DNA of 64,000 nt from Undibacterium sp049340185 (GCF_049340185.1 NZ_JBMPPC010000011.1:24950-88949), one strand, 5' to 3'; positions 53,150-62,633 are shown, counted from the stretch's first letter. The notes: a model not told the origin generated them from the sequence alone. A program made the numbers and translations.

Positions 53150-53548
53150 TCAGGCAATTTTTTGCAAAATCTCACCCGGAATAGCCGCTGGACGCACCGC
53201 GCCAACACTCACACAGCCCACCTTGATTTTGCCTGTCACCAGCAAGCGATCGCCACACCAGACTTCTTGAATAAACTGTACGGAGGCACGCCCCAGCTTT
53301 TCGACCACAACACTGATCCTGAGTTCATCATCCAGTCTGGCGGGAGCATGATACTCGACAGCCGTGCCTTTGACGACAAACATCACCTGATGCTCGGCAC
53401 TCATGATCTGCTGATTAATTCCGGCAGCACGCAACCATTCAGTCCTGGCACGTTCAAAAAACTTCAGGTAGTTTGCATAAAACACGATGCCACCTGCATC
53501 CGTGTCCTCGTAGTAGACACGCACAAACCAGTTAAATTCTCGCAGCAT
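53150..53548 (-). CDS. ybgC: Tol-Pal system-associated acyl-CoA thioesterase YbgC
   Basis: The 132-aa hot-dog-fold thioesterase has the family signature VYYEDTDAGGIVFYANYLKFFERARTEWL, with the catalytic Asp of the DTDAGG loop. It hydrolyses short- to medium-chain acyl-CoA or acyl-ACP and is the conserved first gene of tol operons. The ATG at 53,548 (MLREFNWF) was chosen; a TTG at 53,557 is possible. Confidence 0.93.
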   Translation of the reverse strand: MLREFNWFVRVYYEDTDAGGIVFYANYLKFFERARTEWLRAAGINQQIMSAEHQVMFVVKGTAVEYHAPARLDDELRISVVVEKLGRASVQFIQEVWCGDRLLVTGKIKVGCVSVGAVRPAAIPGEILQKIA

Positions 53549-53699
53549 AGCGCTCAATGATTTTATAAAAAAGGGGGAGTATCTTTATTTTTAATGCTGA
53601 TCGCGCAATATATGTAAGGACAAATAAAAATACTCTCTACCAGTATGACAAATAGTAAGCGTTTAGCAATCGGTTAGCAGCCGATCAGCAACCGCCCGC

Positions 53700-54452
53700 T
53701 TACACCGCGTTGCGCTTGATATTAAAACCGCCGAAGCCCTGACAGGTCGGCAGCATTTCGATATAGTTGATATTGACATGCGGCGGCAAGGTTGCGACCC
53801 AGTAAGCAGACTCTGCAATATCCACTGCCGTCAGAGGCACGGTACCTTCATAGACTTTTGCGGCAGCATCATCATTACCCTTGTAGCGCACATTCGAAAA
53901 CTCAGTACCGCCGCATAATCCCGGCGCGATGTTCGTTGCACGTACTCCCGTGCCGACCAGGTCGGCACGCAAGTTCAGCGTAAACTGATCAACAAACGCC
54001 TTGGTTGCACCATATACATTGCCGCCCGGATAGGGAATAGAGCCAGCGATCGAACCAATATTGATGACCAGACCACTACCACGCTGCACCATAGCGGGCA
54101 AAATCGCACGGGTGACACGGACCAAACCCTTGGTATTGGTATCGATCATAGTCTCCCAGTCATCCAGATTCGCCTGGTGCGCCGGCTCAGTACCGAGAGC
54201 CAATCCTGCGTTATTGACCAGGACGTCGATTTGTTGCCAGGCAAGTGGCAATTCTGCCAAAGCATGCTGAATGGACTCTTTATCTGTTACGTCCATTTTG
54301 ATCGGCAATAGCGCAGCACCCAACTCTGCATGCAATGCCGCCAGACGGTCTGTGCGACGCGCTGTGGCAATGACTCTGTGTCCGTGGCTGACAAATTTTC
54401 TTGCCATCTCTTCGCCAAAACCGGAGCTGGCACCTGTAATTAAGACAATCAT
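53700..54452 (-). CDS. ydfG: SDR-family oxidoreductase, YdfG-like
   Basis: The 250-aa product is a short-chain dehydrogenase close in length and pattern to E. coli YdfG, an NADP-dependent 3-hydroxy acid (serine/3-hydroxypropionate) dehydrogenase that also reduces malonic semialdehyde. The cofactor loop is TGASSGFG (6-13), the catalytic residues are Ser134, Tyr147 and Lys151 (NVYGATKAF), and PGLCGGTEFSNVRYKGN corresponds to the GLVGGTEFS block of YdfG. A single gene between the tol cluster and glyA. Confidence 0.9.
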   Translation of the reverse strand: MIVLITGASSGFGEEMARKFVSHGHRVIATARRTDRLAALHAELGAALLPIKMDVTDKESIQHALAELPLAWQQIDVLVNNAGLALGTEPAHQANLDDWETMIDTNTKGLVRVTRAILPAMVQRGSGLVINIGSIAGSIPYPGGNVYGATKAFVDQFTLNLRADLVGTGVRATNIAPGLCGGTEFSNVRYKGNDDAAAKVYEGTVPLTAVDIAESAYWVATLPPHVNINYIEMLPTCQGFGGFNIKRNAV

Positions 54453-54928
54453 GATTACCTCTTATCGTTATTAAAATGCGTACGCCGTGCTTTTAACCGA
54501 GATTATCCATCAGGATTTACGTTAATGAACGTTGATGACGGATACACTTTTCGAGGCAGCCTTACCCTGAATAAAGTGATAAGGACTAGCCATGAGCCAA
54601 TAATAAGGTTCAAAAAGTGGCCCAAATGACCAAAAATGCACCGTCAGCACTTAAATAACAGCTTTAGTGCGCCTGATAGAAAATCTTGGTGTAACTGTAG
54701 ACGTTATTCTATGCGGTTTTATCACATCCGTCTGAAGCGACTGGCGCCGTTCGTTGCGCTTCATCAGACTCGGTATCGGATAGAGAGGGATGTCAGAACG
54801 ACTCCCCCATCAGCGACAGAATCAATTTTCTTAATGTAATCCATGCCTTAATCTACTTTTTAATCCATTTATATCGCAGGCTATTCTTGCTCAATCAGAA
54901 GGCTTGACGTAGAATTTGCAAACCATTT
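54453..54928. other. Intergenic region upstream of the glyA riboswitch
   Basis: About 476 bases without a supported gene. A 67-codon frame at 54,636-54,839 lacks a ribosome-binding site and coding character. The glyA promoter probably lies in the last 100 bases. Confidence 0.55.
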
Positions 54929-54930
54929 CG

Positions 54931-55060
54931 TCTCACGTGACTGGCGAAAACGTCTTAACCTTGCTATGAATTGCTATACAACATTCTGGCAGCGACTAAC
55001 GGCGAAGATGGAGATCCATCGGGAAGCGTGAGATTTCAATAGCCGTGCGCCTGGGTAGCC
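54931..55060 (+). promoter_or_regulatory. ZTP (pfl) riboswitch upstream of glyA
   Basis: The conserved pieces of the ZTP riboswitch are in order. P1 is TCTCACG (54,931-54,937) paired with CGTGAGA (55,027-55,033). GACTGGCG (54,939-54,946) is the conserved J1/2 strand. P2 is GATGG/CCATC (55,007-55,020) followed by GGGA. After a short linker comes the 3' domain CCGTGCGCCTGGGTA (55,043-55,057), which carries the ligand-binding CCTGGG loop. The class senses ZMP/ZTP, a sign of folate shortage, and controls one-carbon genes such as glyA. The insert between J1/2 and P2 is long here (~60 bases). I cannot identify a terminator, so control may be at translation. Confidence 0.88.
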
Positions 55061-55176
55061 TGGATGGTAAGAACGATCAAGGCTGCTCGCTCTATTTGTC
55101 TATGCGCTTTATCTGGCTCGGGCACCTGATCCATTACATTCACTGATTCACCTTCTATCTCAACAGGAAGCTTGTC

Positions 55177-56427
55177 ATGTTCGCAAAAAATCATACTCTC
55201 GCCAATATTGATCCCGATTTGTACGCCGTGATTCAACAAGAAAATCACCGCCAACAAGAACACATCGAACTCATCGCCTCAGAAAACTACACCTCGCCAG
55301 CCGTCATGGAAGCGCAAGGCTCACAACTGACGAACAAATACGCCGAAGGCTATCCCGGCAAGCGCTACTATGGCGGCTGCGAACACGTAGACGTCGTTGA
55401 GCAACTTGCGATTGATCGCCTGAAAGAATTATTCGGTGCCAACTTCGCGAATGTACAGCCGAACTCAGGTTCACAAGCGAACCAAGGTGTGTTCTTTGCT
55501 CTGCTGAATCCAGGCGATACCATCATGGGCATGAGCCTAGCCGAAGGCGGTCACCTGACGCACGGCATGCCCTTGAACATGTCGGGTAAATGGTTCAATG
55601 TGGTTTCTTATGGCTTGAACGCGCAAGAAGACATTGATTACGACGCGATGGAAAAACTCGCCCGCGAAACCAAACCAAAACTGATTATCGCCGGCGCATC
55701 GGCATTCGCATTGCGCATTGATTTCGAACGCTTCAGCAAAATCGCCAAAGAAATCGGCGCTTACTTCATGGTCGATATGGCGCACTATGCCGGCCTGATC
55801 GCCGCTGGCGTCTACCCTAACCCGGTACCGTTTGCCGACGTCGTCACATCAACGACCCACAAGAGTCTGCGCGGCCCACGCGGCGGCATCATCTTGTCAA
55901 ACGATGAAGCGATTGCAAAAAAAATCAACTCTGCAATTTTCCCTGGCCTCCAAGGCGGCCCGCTAATGCACGTCATCGCAGGCAAAGCCGTCGCGTTCAA
56001 GGAAGCACTGACACCGGAATTCAAAGCCTATCAAGAACAGGTCGTAAAAAATGCAGCCGCACTGGCGAACACGCTGACCGAACGCGGTTTGCGCATCGTT
56101 TCTGGTCGCACAGAATCTCACGTGATGCTGGTAGATCTACGCCCTAAAGGCCTGACAGGAAAAGAAGCCGAAGCAATTCTCGGCTCCGCCCACATGACCT
56201 GCAACAAAAACGGCATTCCTAATGATCCACAAAAACCAATGATCACCTCCGGCATCCGCCTCGGCAGCCCGGCCTTCACAACACGTGGTTTCAAAGAAGC
56301 AGAAGCCATCAAAGTCGGCCATCTGATCGCAGACGTACTGGACAATCCGAACGATGCAGCAACCATCGAACGCGTCAAAGTCGAAGTCAAAAAACTGACT
56401 GACGCCTTCCCTGTCTATGCAGCATAA
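55177..56427 (+). CDS. glyA: Serine hydroxymethyltransferase
   Basis: The 416-aa PLP enzyme converts serine and tetrahydrofolate to glycine and 5,10-methylene-THF, the main source of one-carbon units. The PLP lysine is Lys229 (STTHKSLRGPRGG), the same number as in E. coli. ELIASENYTSPAVMEAQGS, NKYAEGYPGKRYYGGCE and DMAHYAGLIAAGVYPNP are standard blocks. AGGA lies 8 bases before the ATG. The leader carries a ZTP riboswitch, so expression should rise when 10-formyl-THF is low. A clear terminator follows. Confidence 0.97.
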   Translation: MFAKNHTLANIDPDLYAVIQQENHRQQEHIELIASENYTSPAVMEAQGSQLTNKYAEGYPGKRYYGGCEHVDVVEQLAIDRLKELFGANFANVQPNSGSQANQGVFFALLNPGDTIMGMSLAEGGHLTHGMPLNMSGKWFNVVSYGLNAQEDIDYDAMEKLARETKPKLIIAGASAFALRIDFERFSKIAKEIGAYFMVDMAHYAGLIAAGVYPNPVPFADVVTSTTHKSLRGPRGGIILSNDEAIAKKINSAIFPGLQGGPLMHVIAGKAVAFKEALTPEFKAYQEQVVKNAAALANTLTERGLRIVSGRTESHVMLVDLRPKGLTGKEAEAILGSAHMTCNKNGIPNDPQKPMITSGIRLGSPAFTTRGFKEAEAIKVGHLIADVLDNPNDAATIERVKVEVKKLTDAFPVYAA

Positions 56428-56444
56428 AACCTCAGCTTGCTAAT

Positions 56445-56476
56445 AAAATGCCACTCAATTCGAGTGGCATTTTTTA
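56445..56476 (+). terminator. glyA intrinsic terminator
   Basis: AAAATGCCACTC and GAGTGGCATTTTTT form a perfect stem around AATTC, 18 bases after the glyA stop, with a T-run. Confidence 0.94.
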
Positions 56477-56593
56477 TACAGCAGTCGTTTTAGACAGTCT
56501 GAATTGAAGCGTGAAAATAAAATGAGGAAATTCAACTCGTCAATACACGAAAAATCAACACATCGTCAGGGATCAACACGAGCAAATAGCAAC

Positions 56594-56673
56594 ATACTCC
56601 CACCATGTATTTATAAACCACGCAATACTTTGGTGCGTGAGCGGTCATTTTATGTAATATTGCAGGGGAGTAT
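56594..56673 (+). promoter_or_regulatory. Nested stem structure upstream of nrdR
   Basis: ATACTCCC (56,594-56,601) pairs with GGGAGTAT (56,666-56,673), enclosing a second hairpin CACGCA/TGCGTG (56,619-56,624 with 56,634-56,639). It ends about 50 bases before the nrdR start. It resembles no riboswitch class I know, and pairing by chance is not excluded. Confidence 0.3.
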
Positions 56674-56721
56674 ATAAAATGTATCGCATCTATTGCGACA
56701 CCATCGATTGGAATAAACATC

Positions 56722-57192
56722 ATGAAATGCCCCTACTGCCACAACGATGACACGCAAGTCATCGACACCCGGGTGCCCGAGGACGGCAACACTATCCGTC
56801 GCCGCCGCCGCTGCGCCAATTGCGATAAACGCTTCACCACCTACGAGCGTATCGAACTCATCATGCCATCCATCGTCAAAAAAAATGGCAGCAGAACAGA
56901 ATTTGAACCCGCAAAATTACGCGCCAGCCTGATGTTAGCCCTGCGCAAGCGCCCAGTATCGGCAGAAGCAGTCGACACCGCAATCCAACGCATAGAAGAA
57001 AAATTATTATCCAGCGGCGAACGCGAAGTCATATCTGGCTACATAGGCGAGCTCGTCATGAGAGAGCTGAAACGCCTGGACAAAATCGCCTATATCCGCT
57101 TTGCCTCTGTGTATAAGAGCTTTGAGGATGTGTCTGAGTTTGCTGAGGCGATTCAGGAGATTGCCAAAGAAAAAAAGCTGAAACCTGATTGA
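56722..57192 (+). CDS. nrdR: Transcriptional repressor NrdR
   Basis: The 156-aa ATP-cone repressor senses dATP/ATP and represses ribonucleotide reductase genes. The N-terminal zinc ribbon uses Cys3, Cys6, Cys31 and Cys34 (MKCPYC, RRCANC), followed by the ATP-cone domain (~49-139: VKKNGSRTEFEPAKLRASLM). It commonly follows glyA in betaproteobacteria. No clear NrdR boxes are seen in its own leader. Confidence 0.96.
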   Translation: MKCPYCHNDDTQVIDTRVPEDGNTIRRRRRCANCDKRFTTYERIELIMPSIVKKNGSRTEFEPAKLRASLMLALRKRPVSAEAVDTAIQRIEEKLLSSGEREVISGYIGELVMRELKRLDKIAYIRFASVYKSFEDVSEFAEAIQEIAKEKKLKPD

Positions 57193-57206
57193 GTTTCAGC
57201 TTTTCT
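57172..57206. terminator. Terminator shared by nrdR and the pilus operon
   Basis: AAAAGCTGAAAC (within the last codons of nrdR) pairs with GTTTCAGCTTTT, giving T-runs on both strands. It lies between the convergent nrdR and pilE genes. Confidence 0.88.
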
Positions 57207-57223
57207 GTGTGTCAAAAATCAAA

Positions 57224-57673
57224 TTATCTAGTCCAACATTCATCCGAAGTCTTAGGCGCAACCAAGTTCGCATTTGTTTGTTGACCTAAATTATTCAATA
57301 TGAACGTCCCACATTCATCACTGGCCATTGATTGACTAGATACTGGCACTGCTTGAATAGTATAGGCAGTAGATGTTGGAAATCCGCTTGAAAAAGAAAT
57401 TGTATACTGGGCAGTGCCAGTTTTTGGTGAGGACAAAACTGGCAAACTAGCTGCTAATCCAGATATATTTTGGTCATAGCGATTATTTTCAGTAAAGTAA
57501 CGCTCCATAAACTGCGCATCTTCCAGCAAGATACTTTTAACCTCTGCACGCCGACTTTTACGAATATTACTTGTGTAACTTGTGACCGCAACGGCTGTTA
57601 ATATTGCCATAACAGCCATCACAATCATTAACTCAACTAAAGTAAACCCACGTAATTCGCTTTTGTAAATCAT
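57224..57673 (-). CDS. pilE: Type IV pilin-like protein PilE (minor pilin)
   Basis: The 149-aa product has a short leader cut at Gly9|Phe10 (LRGFTLVELMIV), with Glu5 of the mature protein present, an N-terminal hydrophobic helix and two C-terminal cysteines (DECGTF, DECWTR) that form the usual D-loop disulfide. As the last gene of the fimT-pilV-pilW-pilX-pilY1 cluster it corresponds to the minor pilin PilE of Pseudomonas rather than the major pilin. GAG precedes the ATG at 57,673. It starts 20 bases after the pilY1 stop. Confidence 0.92.
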   Translation of the reverse strand: MIYKSELRGFTLVELMIVMAVMAILTAVAVTSYTSNIRKSRRAEVKSILLEDAQFMERYFTENNRYDQNISGLAASLPVLSSPKTGTAQYTISFSSGFPTSTAYTIQAVPVSSQSMASDECGTFILNNLGQQTNANLVAPKTSDECWTR

Positions 57674-57693
57674 ATATTGGCTCACTTTCTTTA

Positions 57694-60600
57694 TTAATCT
57701 TTGCCCAAAATTTGACGCCACAAGCGAAGTGTCGGTATGGAATCTGGTGCAGCATCCTCAGCTTTTGATCCACCAATAATTTTTCCTCCTGTATCGGCTT
57801 TATACATCTTAACACCACCCTTTTTACGCAATATGGTATTACCAAACGTTAAAGAGCCAGAAATACCACTTGCTTTAATATCTGTAGCATCGACCTTATT
57901 ATCCTTATTGGTATCTAATACAGTACGATTAACGGCTCCCCCGGTAATTGGATCAATAACCATCGTGACCGAGGTGCCATCTGTAATACAAGGGTCTGTC
58001 GCACTACCAGGTATAACAGTTGTATAAAATACTGTTCTATATACTACCTCGGGATCTATGATAATTCTCTCACTAGGCGCTAGATTTATATACCAGCCGC
58101 GCTTTGAGTTCCAATCAACCGAATTGTTACTCAGTAATGTTAATCCAGTACCAACGGATGACAATGTTTGCTGAACCAGATTGGACTGTCCAGCAACAGT
58201 GGATGCAGTGACATTAGCAATCCCACTGTTATCCCAAATACCATATATCGATTGGGTATCTGTAATTGAGGGATCTGCAGTCTCAAACAGTTTACCTGTC
58301 CCAAAGGTTACGATGAGTCCACCTAATGGATGCGGATATAAATCTGGCTGTACAGTGATTGGTTGTGCTTTGCCAGAAGAAACTGCTTGAAATAATCTAG
58401 TTCCTGAAAACGCTACAGTAGTACCTGACGTACCAAAATCAAATTTCCATAGGTTCCCTTGTAAATCTCCTGCATATGCAGCGACAATTGTTGAATTTTC
58501 ATCAATTACCAGACGGGGGGTTGCAAGTCCATTGGGGAGAGAGTTGCTACCTACTCCAGTATCTACTTTAGTAATTACACCTGTAGATAAATTAACCATG
58601 AACAAGATTGCACGTTTAGAGTTACTCTCATAACCGTTTCCGAATACGGCAACCCAATCTCCATTTGCTGCGCGACCAACCTGAGGGTTTCCTATCGTGT
58701 AACCGATTTCTGGGTCATCACTCGAATTAACCTCCCAGAGAACGTCAGTAGATTGAAATGTACCTCCCGTTGTAACGTCGAGCGCAAATACACCTCTGCC
58801 ACCAGCTCCTGTCGTTCCAACCAGTACCGTCTTCCATCCTCCGATATACGCGTCTGCAATAGTTGGCGTGCCATTCACGAAGAATTTGTGTGTATATGCT
58901 GGGTCTGCAAGGCTAGGTAAATTAGACATCACAGTTTTAGGCACATATGCAAATGTCTCTCGCCCATCGCTCACTCTGAAAGCATGTAGCATTCCATCGT
59001 TCGAACCTACATAAACTTTTGGGTTCGCCAAACGGCTTTTCTTTGTACTTGTATAAAAAGTAAAATAGCTAGATTGACCTGGTGTTCCAGCGGGTAAAAA
59101 GCTGTATCCCTCATCTTCACCTTCACTGATAAATTGAGGTGTTGATCCGACCAAATCTCCCAGCAGATTTTGCCTATCCCTGAATGGACCACCGCTTAAC
59201 ACTTCTTTTGTTTTATTACCTTTAATGTAATCAACAATATCACTACCGGTAACCTTTGCACCGAACGTTAGAGTCGCAGCAGAAGTAAAATAAGTTTGAT
59301 CTGTGGTAGCCAAATTTGCAAAGTCAAATGCCACTCCTTTGACAATACTATCTCTATAACTAAAAATATTTCTTGGCTGAGGCCAAACTGTATTTTGATC
59401 AATAGTCCAATCAGTTCCGGTAATAGTTCCTGCAGAGTCAATATTTAACTGCTGTAAACCGCCAGACCAATCTTTAGTATTGTAAGTAGAGACGTAAAGC
59501 TTTGAACCCGCTCTAACAGTGTTGCTAGATGTTCCTACCGCTGCCGCGTCACCAGAACGTGCTGCAATATCATTCAAAGCGGAGGCAAGTGAATTACCGA
59601 ATTGTTTTGGGTTGGCGGCACTGAAATATTGACCATGCCCATTAATTGCTGCATGCCAAAGATCGTCTACATTATTAATAGAATCAGCAGATGGTGTTGT
59701 CCAAGACTTGGTACCTGCAGTTAATGCTGGTAAGTCTGTTGCCGGATCCAAAGTACCAACCACTCCCAGACCTACTGTATAAGTAACCAAATGTTGCCAA
59801 AACGCTGGATCAACATTTGTACTTGCCACAGGGACATTTTTCTTAGACACACCCCAGTCTGGGCGCAAATCCGTTTTCCAATAATACATAGCAACATCAG
59901 CTAATGTATCTGAATTACTATCTTGGTAAGGATTTACAGGCGAATACTGATAAGTACTACCACTTGAACTAGTCATTAGCGAGCCGCTTGTGCCATCGTT
60001 GTTTTGATTGGCTGGACTTGATGCACTACTACCGTTCCAAAATCCGTCAGTCATTAAAATATGGTAATTTTGTCTGCATGTTGCCTGATCGGAATTTACC
60101 CCAGAATTAATCACATTTTGCCAAGGTCCGCCTATGTCCGTACGCTGAAAATACTTGCCAACAACGTCCATCGCTTGACGCAAAGGAGTGCCTGAACTCG
60201 GCATAGGATGTTGATATAACAAATCAAAAAAACCTGTTCTGTTTGTACCAGAAAAATCTGTACTAACACCTCTCTGTATTACAGCTGTATTAACACCATT
60301 AATACTAGTAGTTGGGGCATTAATTGCACCAAAGCCAACCCTCAAATTTGTAGCCTGCTTAGCAAATGCGATCCCAGTACCACCGCGGGCCATTAATATA
60401 CGAGAGCGCCAGTATTGAAACCAATTCGCAAAATTCTGGATCTCCTCTTGATAAGTGCAACTTGTACCAGCACAATCCGTCCTGTCAGTCGTTTTTATAA
60501 ATGGTGCATTTGCCGGTTTAATTTCTATTCGACTAAAACAACTAGTAAGCGTTGAAGTCTTAGCGCCTGTACAACCGGTGCCTCCTATATATCGAAAGTG

Positions 60601-61185
60601 AGTTGCAGGATAAAAATCGCGCTTTTCAGAAACATTAGATCCTGGATTAGTATCTTTGGCCCAACTGCGCGCACCCCAAACGACTCCCTGAGCACTACTT
60701 GTTAGATCAATTGTTCCAACCAAACTTCCATTTGACGGGGCAATCGGATTGAATAATGCAGCAAGAGGATTGGCTGCAGCCATTGGATTTCCGTTAGAAG
60801 ATATCCAAGGATCATATCTAACGTCTGGGTCGTAGTACAAAGCATTGACATCAGACGAGCGATACCTAGCAACATAAATATTCATGGCATTATTTGTTCC
60901 AACACCATCGCCAAATCCCATAACATCATTTTTATTCTGTCCCCCATAGTAAACGCCCACAGGCTGAGGAAATCCCTGTTCAGCATAAACTAAGGAATCG
61001 GGTACGGCTTCAAATTGCATAGAACCAGAGTCATCTAGAGTAAAAAAAACGTTTGGCGGGACATTTGGTCGCACCAGCGGCGGCAAATTAGAAATCGCAG
61101 CCGTAGCCGAAGATGCGAGTGCAAGTTGCAGTAAGAGCCCCTGAACCAAGGCTAAACTTACAATTTTTTTAAAGTTGTGTGTCAT
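57694..61185 (-). CDS. pilY1: Type IV pilus tip adhesin PilY1
   Basis: The 1,163-aa exported protein has a signal peptide (LALASSATAA), an N-terminal vWA-like region with the metal-binding DDSGSM (D51-x-S53-x-S55) and a C-terminal beta-propeller with FAYVPKTVMSNLPSL and YVGSNDGMLHAFRVSDG typical of PilY1. Near residue ~1,088, DTNKDNKVDATD is an EF-hand-like calcium site (D-x-N-x-D-x-x-x-D). PilY1 caps the pilus with the minor pilins and acts in adhesion and surface sensing. The 5' part is rich in Ser/Asn/Thr, and base composition is lower in GC than the flanking chromosome. Confidence 0.95.
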   Translation of the reverse strand: MTHNFKKIVSLALVQGLLLQLALASSATAAISNLPPLVRPNVPPNVFFTLDDSGSMQFEAVPDSLVYAEQGFPQPVGVYYGGQNKNDVMGFGDGVGTNNAMNIYVARYRSSDVNALYYDPDVRYDPWISSNGNPMAAANPLAALFNPIAPSNGSLVGTIDLTSSAQGVVWGARSWAKDTNPGSNVSEKRDFYPATHFRYIGGTGCTGAKTSTLTSCFSRIEIKPANAPFIKTTDRTDCAGTSCTYQEEIQNFANWFQYWRSRILMARGGTGIAFAKQATNLRVGFGAINAPTTSINGVNTAVIQRGVSTDFSGTNRTGFFDLLYQHPMPSSGTPLRQAMDVVGKYFQRTDIGGPWQNVINSGVNSDQATCRQNYHILMTDGFWNGSSASSPANQNNDGTSGSLMTSSSGSTYQYSPVNPYQDSNSDTLADVAMYYWKTDLRPDWGVSKKNVPVASTNVDPAFWQHLVTYTVGLGVVGTLDPATDLPALTAGTKSWTTPSADSINNVDDLWHAAINGHGQYFSAANPKQFGNSLASALNDIAARSGDAAAVGTSSNTVRAGSKLYVSTYNTKDWSGGLQQLNIDSAGTITGTDWTIDQNTVWPQPRNIFSYRDSIVKGVAFDFANLATTDQTYFTSAATLTFGAKVTGSDIVDYIKGNKTKEVLSGGPFRDRQNLLGDLVGSTPQFISEGEDEGYSFLPAGTPGQSSYFTFYTSTKKSRLANPKVYVGSNDGMLHAFRVSDGRETFAYVPKTVMSNLPSLADPAYTHKFFVNGTPTIADAYIGGWKTVLVGTTGAGGRGVFALDVTTGGTFQSTDVLWEVNSSDDPEIGYTIGNPQVGRAANGDWVAVFGNGYESNSKRAILFMVNLSTGVITKVDTGVGSNSLPNGLATPRLVIDENSTIVAAYAGDLQGNLWKFDFGTSGTTVAFSGTRLFQAVSSGKAQPITVQPDLYPHPLGGLIVTFGTGKLFETADPSITDTQSIYGIWDNSGIANVTASTVAGQSNLVQQTLSSVGTGLTLLSNNSVDWNSKRGWYINLAPSERIIIDPEVVYRTVFYTTVIPGSATDPCITDGTSVTMVIDPITGGAVNRTVLDTNKDNKVDATDIKASGISGSLTFGNTILRKKGGVKMYKADTGGKIIGGSKAEDAAPDSIPTLRLWRQILGKD

Positions 61186-61206
61186 TTTCTCTTACTCCTT
61201 ACTATT

Positions 61207-61704
61207 TTAGGTACCAGGTCGCACAGCGACTTGTAGCCACACCACAGAACTATTTGTTGCCCCTACACCGCGGGCTGTAATCAGATAAGCGGAGCCTTTA
61301 TTCTGACCAGTGACGCCGCTCTTAGGGCGAAATTGCCATTTTTCAATCATACATTGTGGCTGAGACACAACATTTAGCACTGTGCCAGCAGGAAGAGTAG
61401 TGGCTATTCCACCGGTGCCCCAATTAGTTTTTACAGTCCATAAGGTCGGCATCGTCGATCCAATTAAAGGAGGTGGAGAAATTTGCACAATAATTGTCTG
61501 CACTGTCTCCAAATCATTCTGGCAATATCGCAATGCGCGCTCCGCTGCTTGAAAAGCTAAATTCTGTTCACGTAAATTACCGGCAACTTTTTCATCCAAT
61601 GTTGCACGTCGTATAGCTGTAATCGCAAGAAGCGTCATAATCACAAGGAAAATCATGCTTGTAGCAAGTACGAATCCCATTTCAGTTTTATGCAATCGTT
61701 TCAA
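61207..61704 (-). CDS. pilX: Type IV pilus minor pilin PilX
   Basis: The 165-aa product has a PilX-type N-terminus (TEMGFVLATSMIFLVIMTLLA), with processing at Gly before Phe and no Glu5, as in Pseudomonas PilX, followed by KVAGNLREQNLAFQAAERAL, a family block. The start is taken at a TTG (61,704) because GGGAG stands six bases upstream and the TTG overlaps the pilW stop as TTGA. The longer frame to 61,800 is inside pilW, and the ATG at 61,680 would remove the leader peptide. Confidence 0.88.
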   Translation of the reverse strand: MKRLHKTEMGFVLATSMIFLVIMTLLAITAIRRATLDEKVAGNLREQNLAFQAAERALRYCQNDLETVQTIIVQISPPPLIGSTMPTLWTVKTNWGTGGIATTLPAGTVLNVVSQPQCMIEKWQFRPKSGVTGQNKGSAYLITARGVGATNSSVVWLQVAVRPGT

Positions 61705-62633
61705 TTTAAACTCCCTGCAGCACGACTTCTCAACGCGACGACTGTTGAGAAAGTTTGATATAGACGACGATCTGATGGAGTAACAATGCTTCCAGCACAA
61801 TCTCTATATTTTTGGGATGCAGTGGCCACGCCATCATTCGCAGAGCGCGCGACGACACAAATTTTCACTGAAATAACCTTTGACCACTGACTACCGCTGC
61901 CTGGCAAAGGCATCGCATCTACTTGAGATGCTGAGATATAACGATCAACTGTTTGAGTATCCACTGCGTTCACATAGTCATATCCGAAACCATAAGTGAT
62001 TTTCAAATCTTGAATATTTTCTGCAATCGGCTGGGCAACATTCGTAAAAGTAAGAGCTCCGGCCAATGTTTGGCCGCTTCCCTGACAATACAGTTCGGAC
62101 ATACCTGTTGTAGGGCTGATCGCAACGTAAAAGCGGTTTTCAACTACTTGTGGACTGCGGATAATTGCAGCACCAAGACAATCCGCCGGAAGGCCGCCAG
62201 ATGTTGTATTGGCGTTTGCCTGATCAACCACATATCTGACCAACACGCCATCTGCAGCAGTCGCTGGAGGGGTCGATACACAACCGCGAGTAACCGTAGC
62301 GGGCGAAGAAAACCCCCCTGAGCAACCCTCGATTCCATCCATCTGAGTTGAAGCACTCGACGATGACATCAAATTTGTATTGTTGACGGCGATCACCGAA
62401 GGATTTGTCAACTCACCATAACCTGCCATTCTCAGATGGAATGCAAGTAAATTAAGCGCAAGCCGGCCATCCTCCTCAAGACGCCCCTTATCGTCTGTGG
62501 CGCGAGCTGATTGCTTACTACTTGAAAAAAGTGAGGTAATCGAAACGAGAATAACAAGTCCAATCGTCAACGCAATCATTACTTCTACTAATGACCGGCC
62601 GCTTTGATTAAATGTAGGTTTAAAAGAACTCAT
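61701..62633 (-). CDS. pilW: Type IV pilus minor pilin PilW
   Basis: The 310-aa product has the prepilin leader QSGRSLVEVMIALTIGLVIL (cleavage after Gly; Glu5 present) and a long cysteine-containing globular part typical of PilW. RLALNLLAFHLRMAGYGE is a characteristic block. It overlaps pilX by four bases. The start at 62,633 has only a weak ribosome-binding site, which suggests coupling to pilV, whose stop is 12 bases upstream. Confidence 0.92.
   Translation of the reverse strand: MSSFKPTFNQSGRSLVEVMIALTIGLVILVSITSLFSSSKQSARATDDKGRLEEDGRLALNLLAFHLRMAGYGELTNPSVIAVNNTNLMSSSSASTQMDGIEGCSGGFSSPATVTRGCVSTPPATAADGVLVRYVVDQANANTTSGGLPADCLGAAIIRSPQVVENRFYVAISPTTGMSELYCQGSGQTLAGALTFTNVAQPIAENIQDLKITYGFGYDYVNAVDTQTVDRYISASQVDAMPLPGSGSQWSKVISVKICVVARSANDGVATASQKYRDCAGSIVTPSDRRLYQTFSTVVALRSRAAGSLN

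Noticed and set aside
54636..54839. A 67-codon frame upstream of the riboswitch
   Set aside because: No ribosome-binding site, atypical composition and no recognisable product.
54931..55060. Glycine riboswitch upstream of glyA
   Set aside because: The conserved glycine-aptamer elements are absent, while all blocks of the ZTP motif (GACTGGCG, GGGA, CCTGGG) are present.
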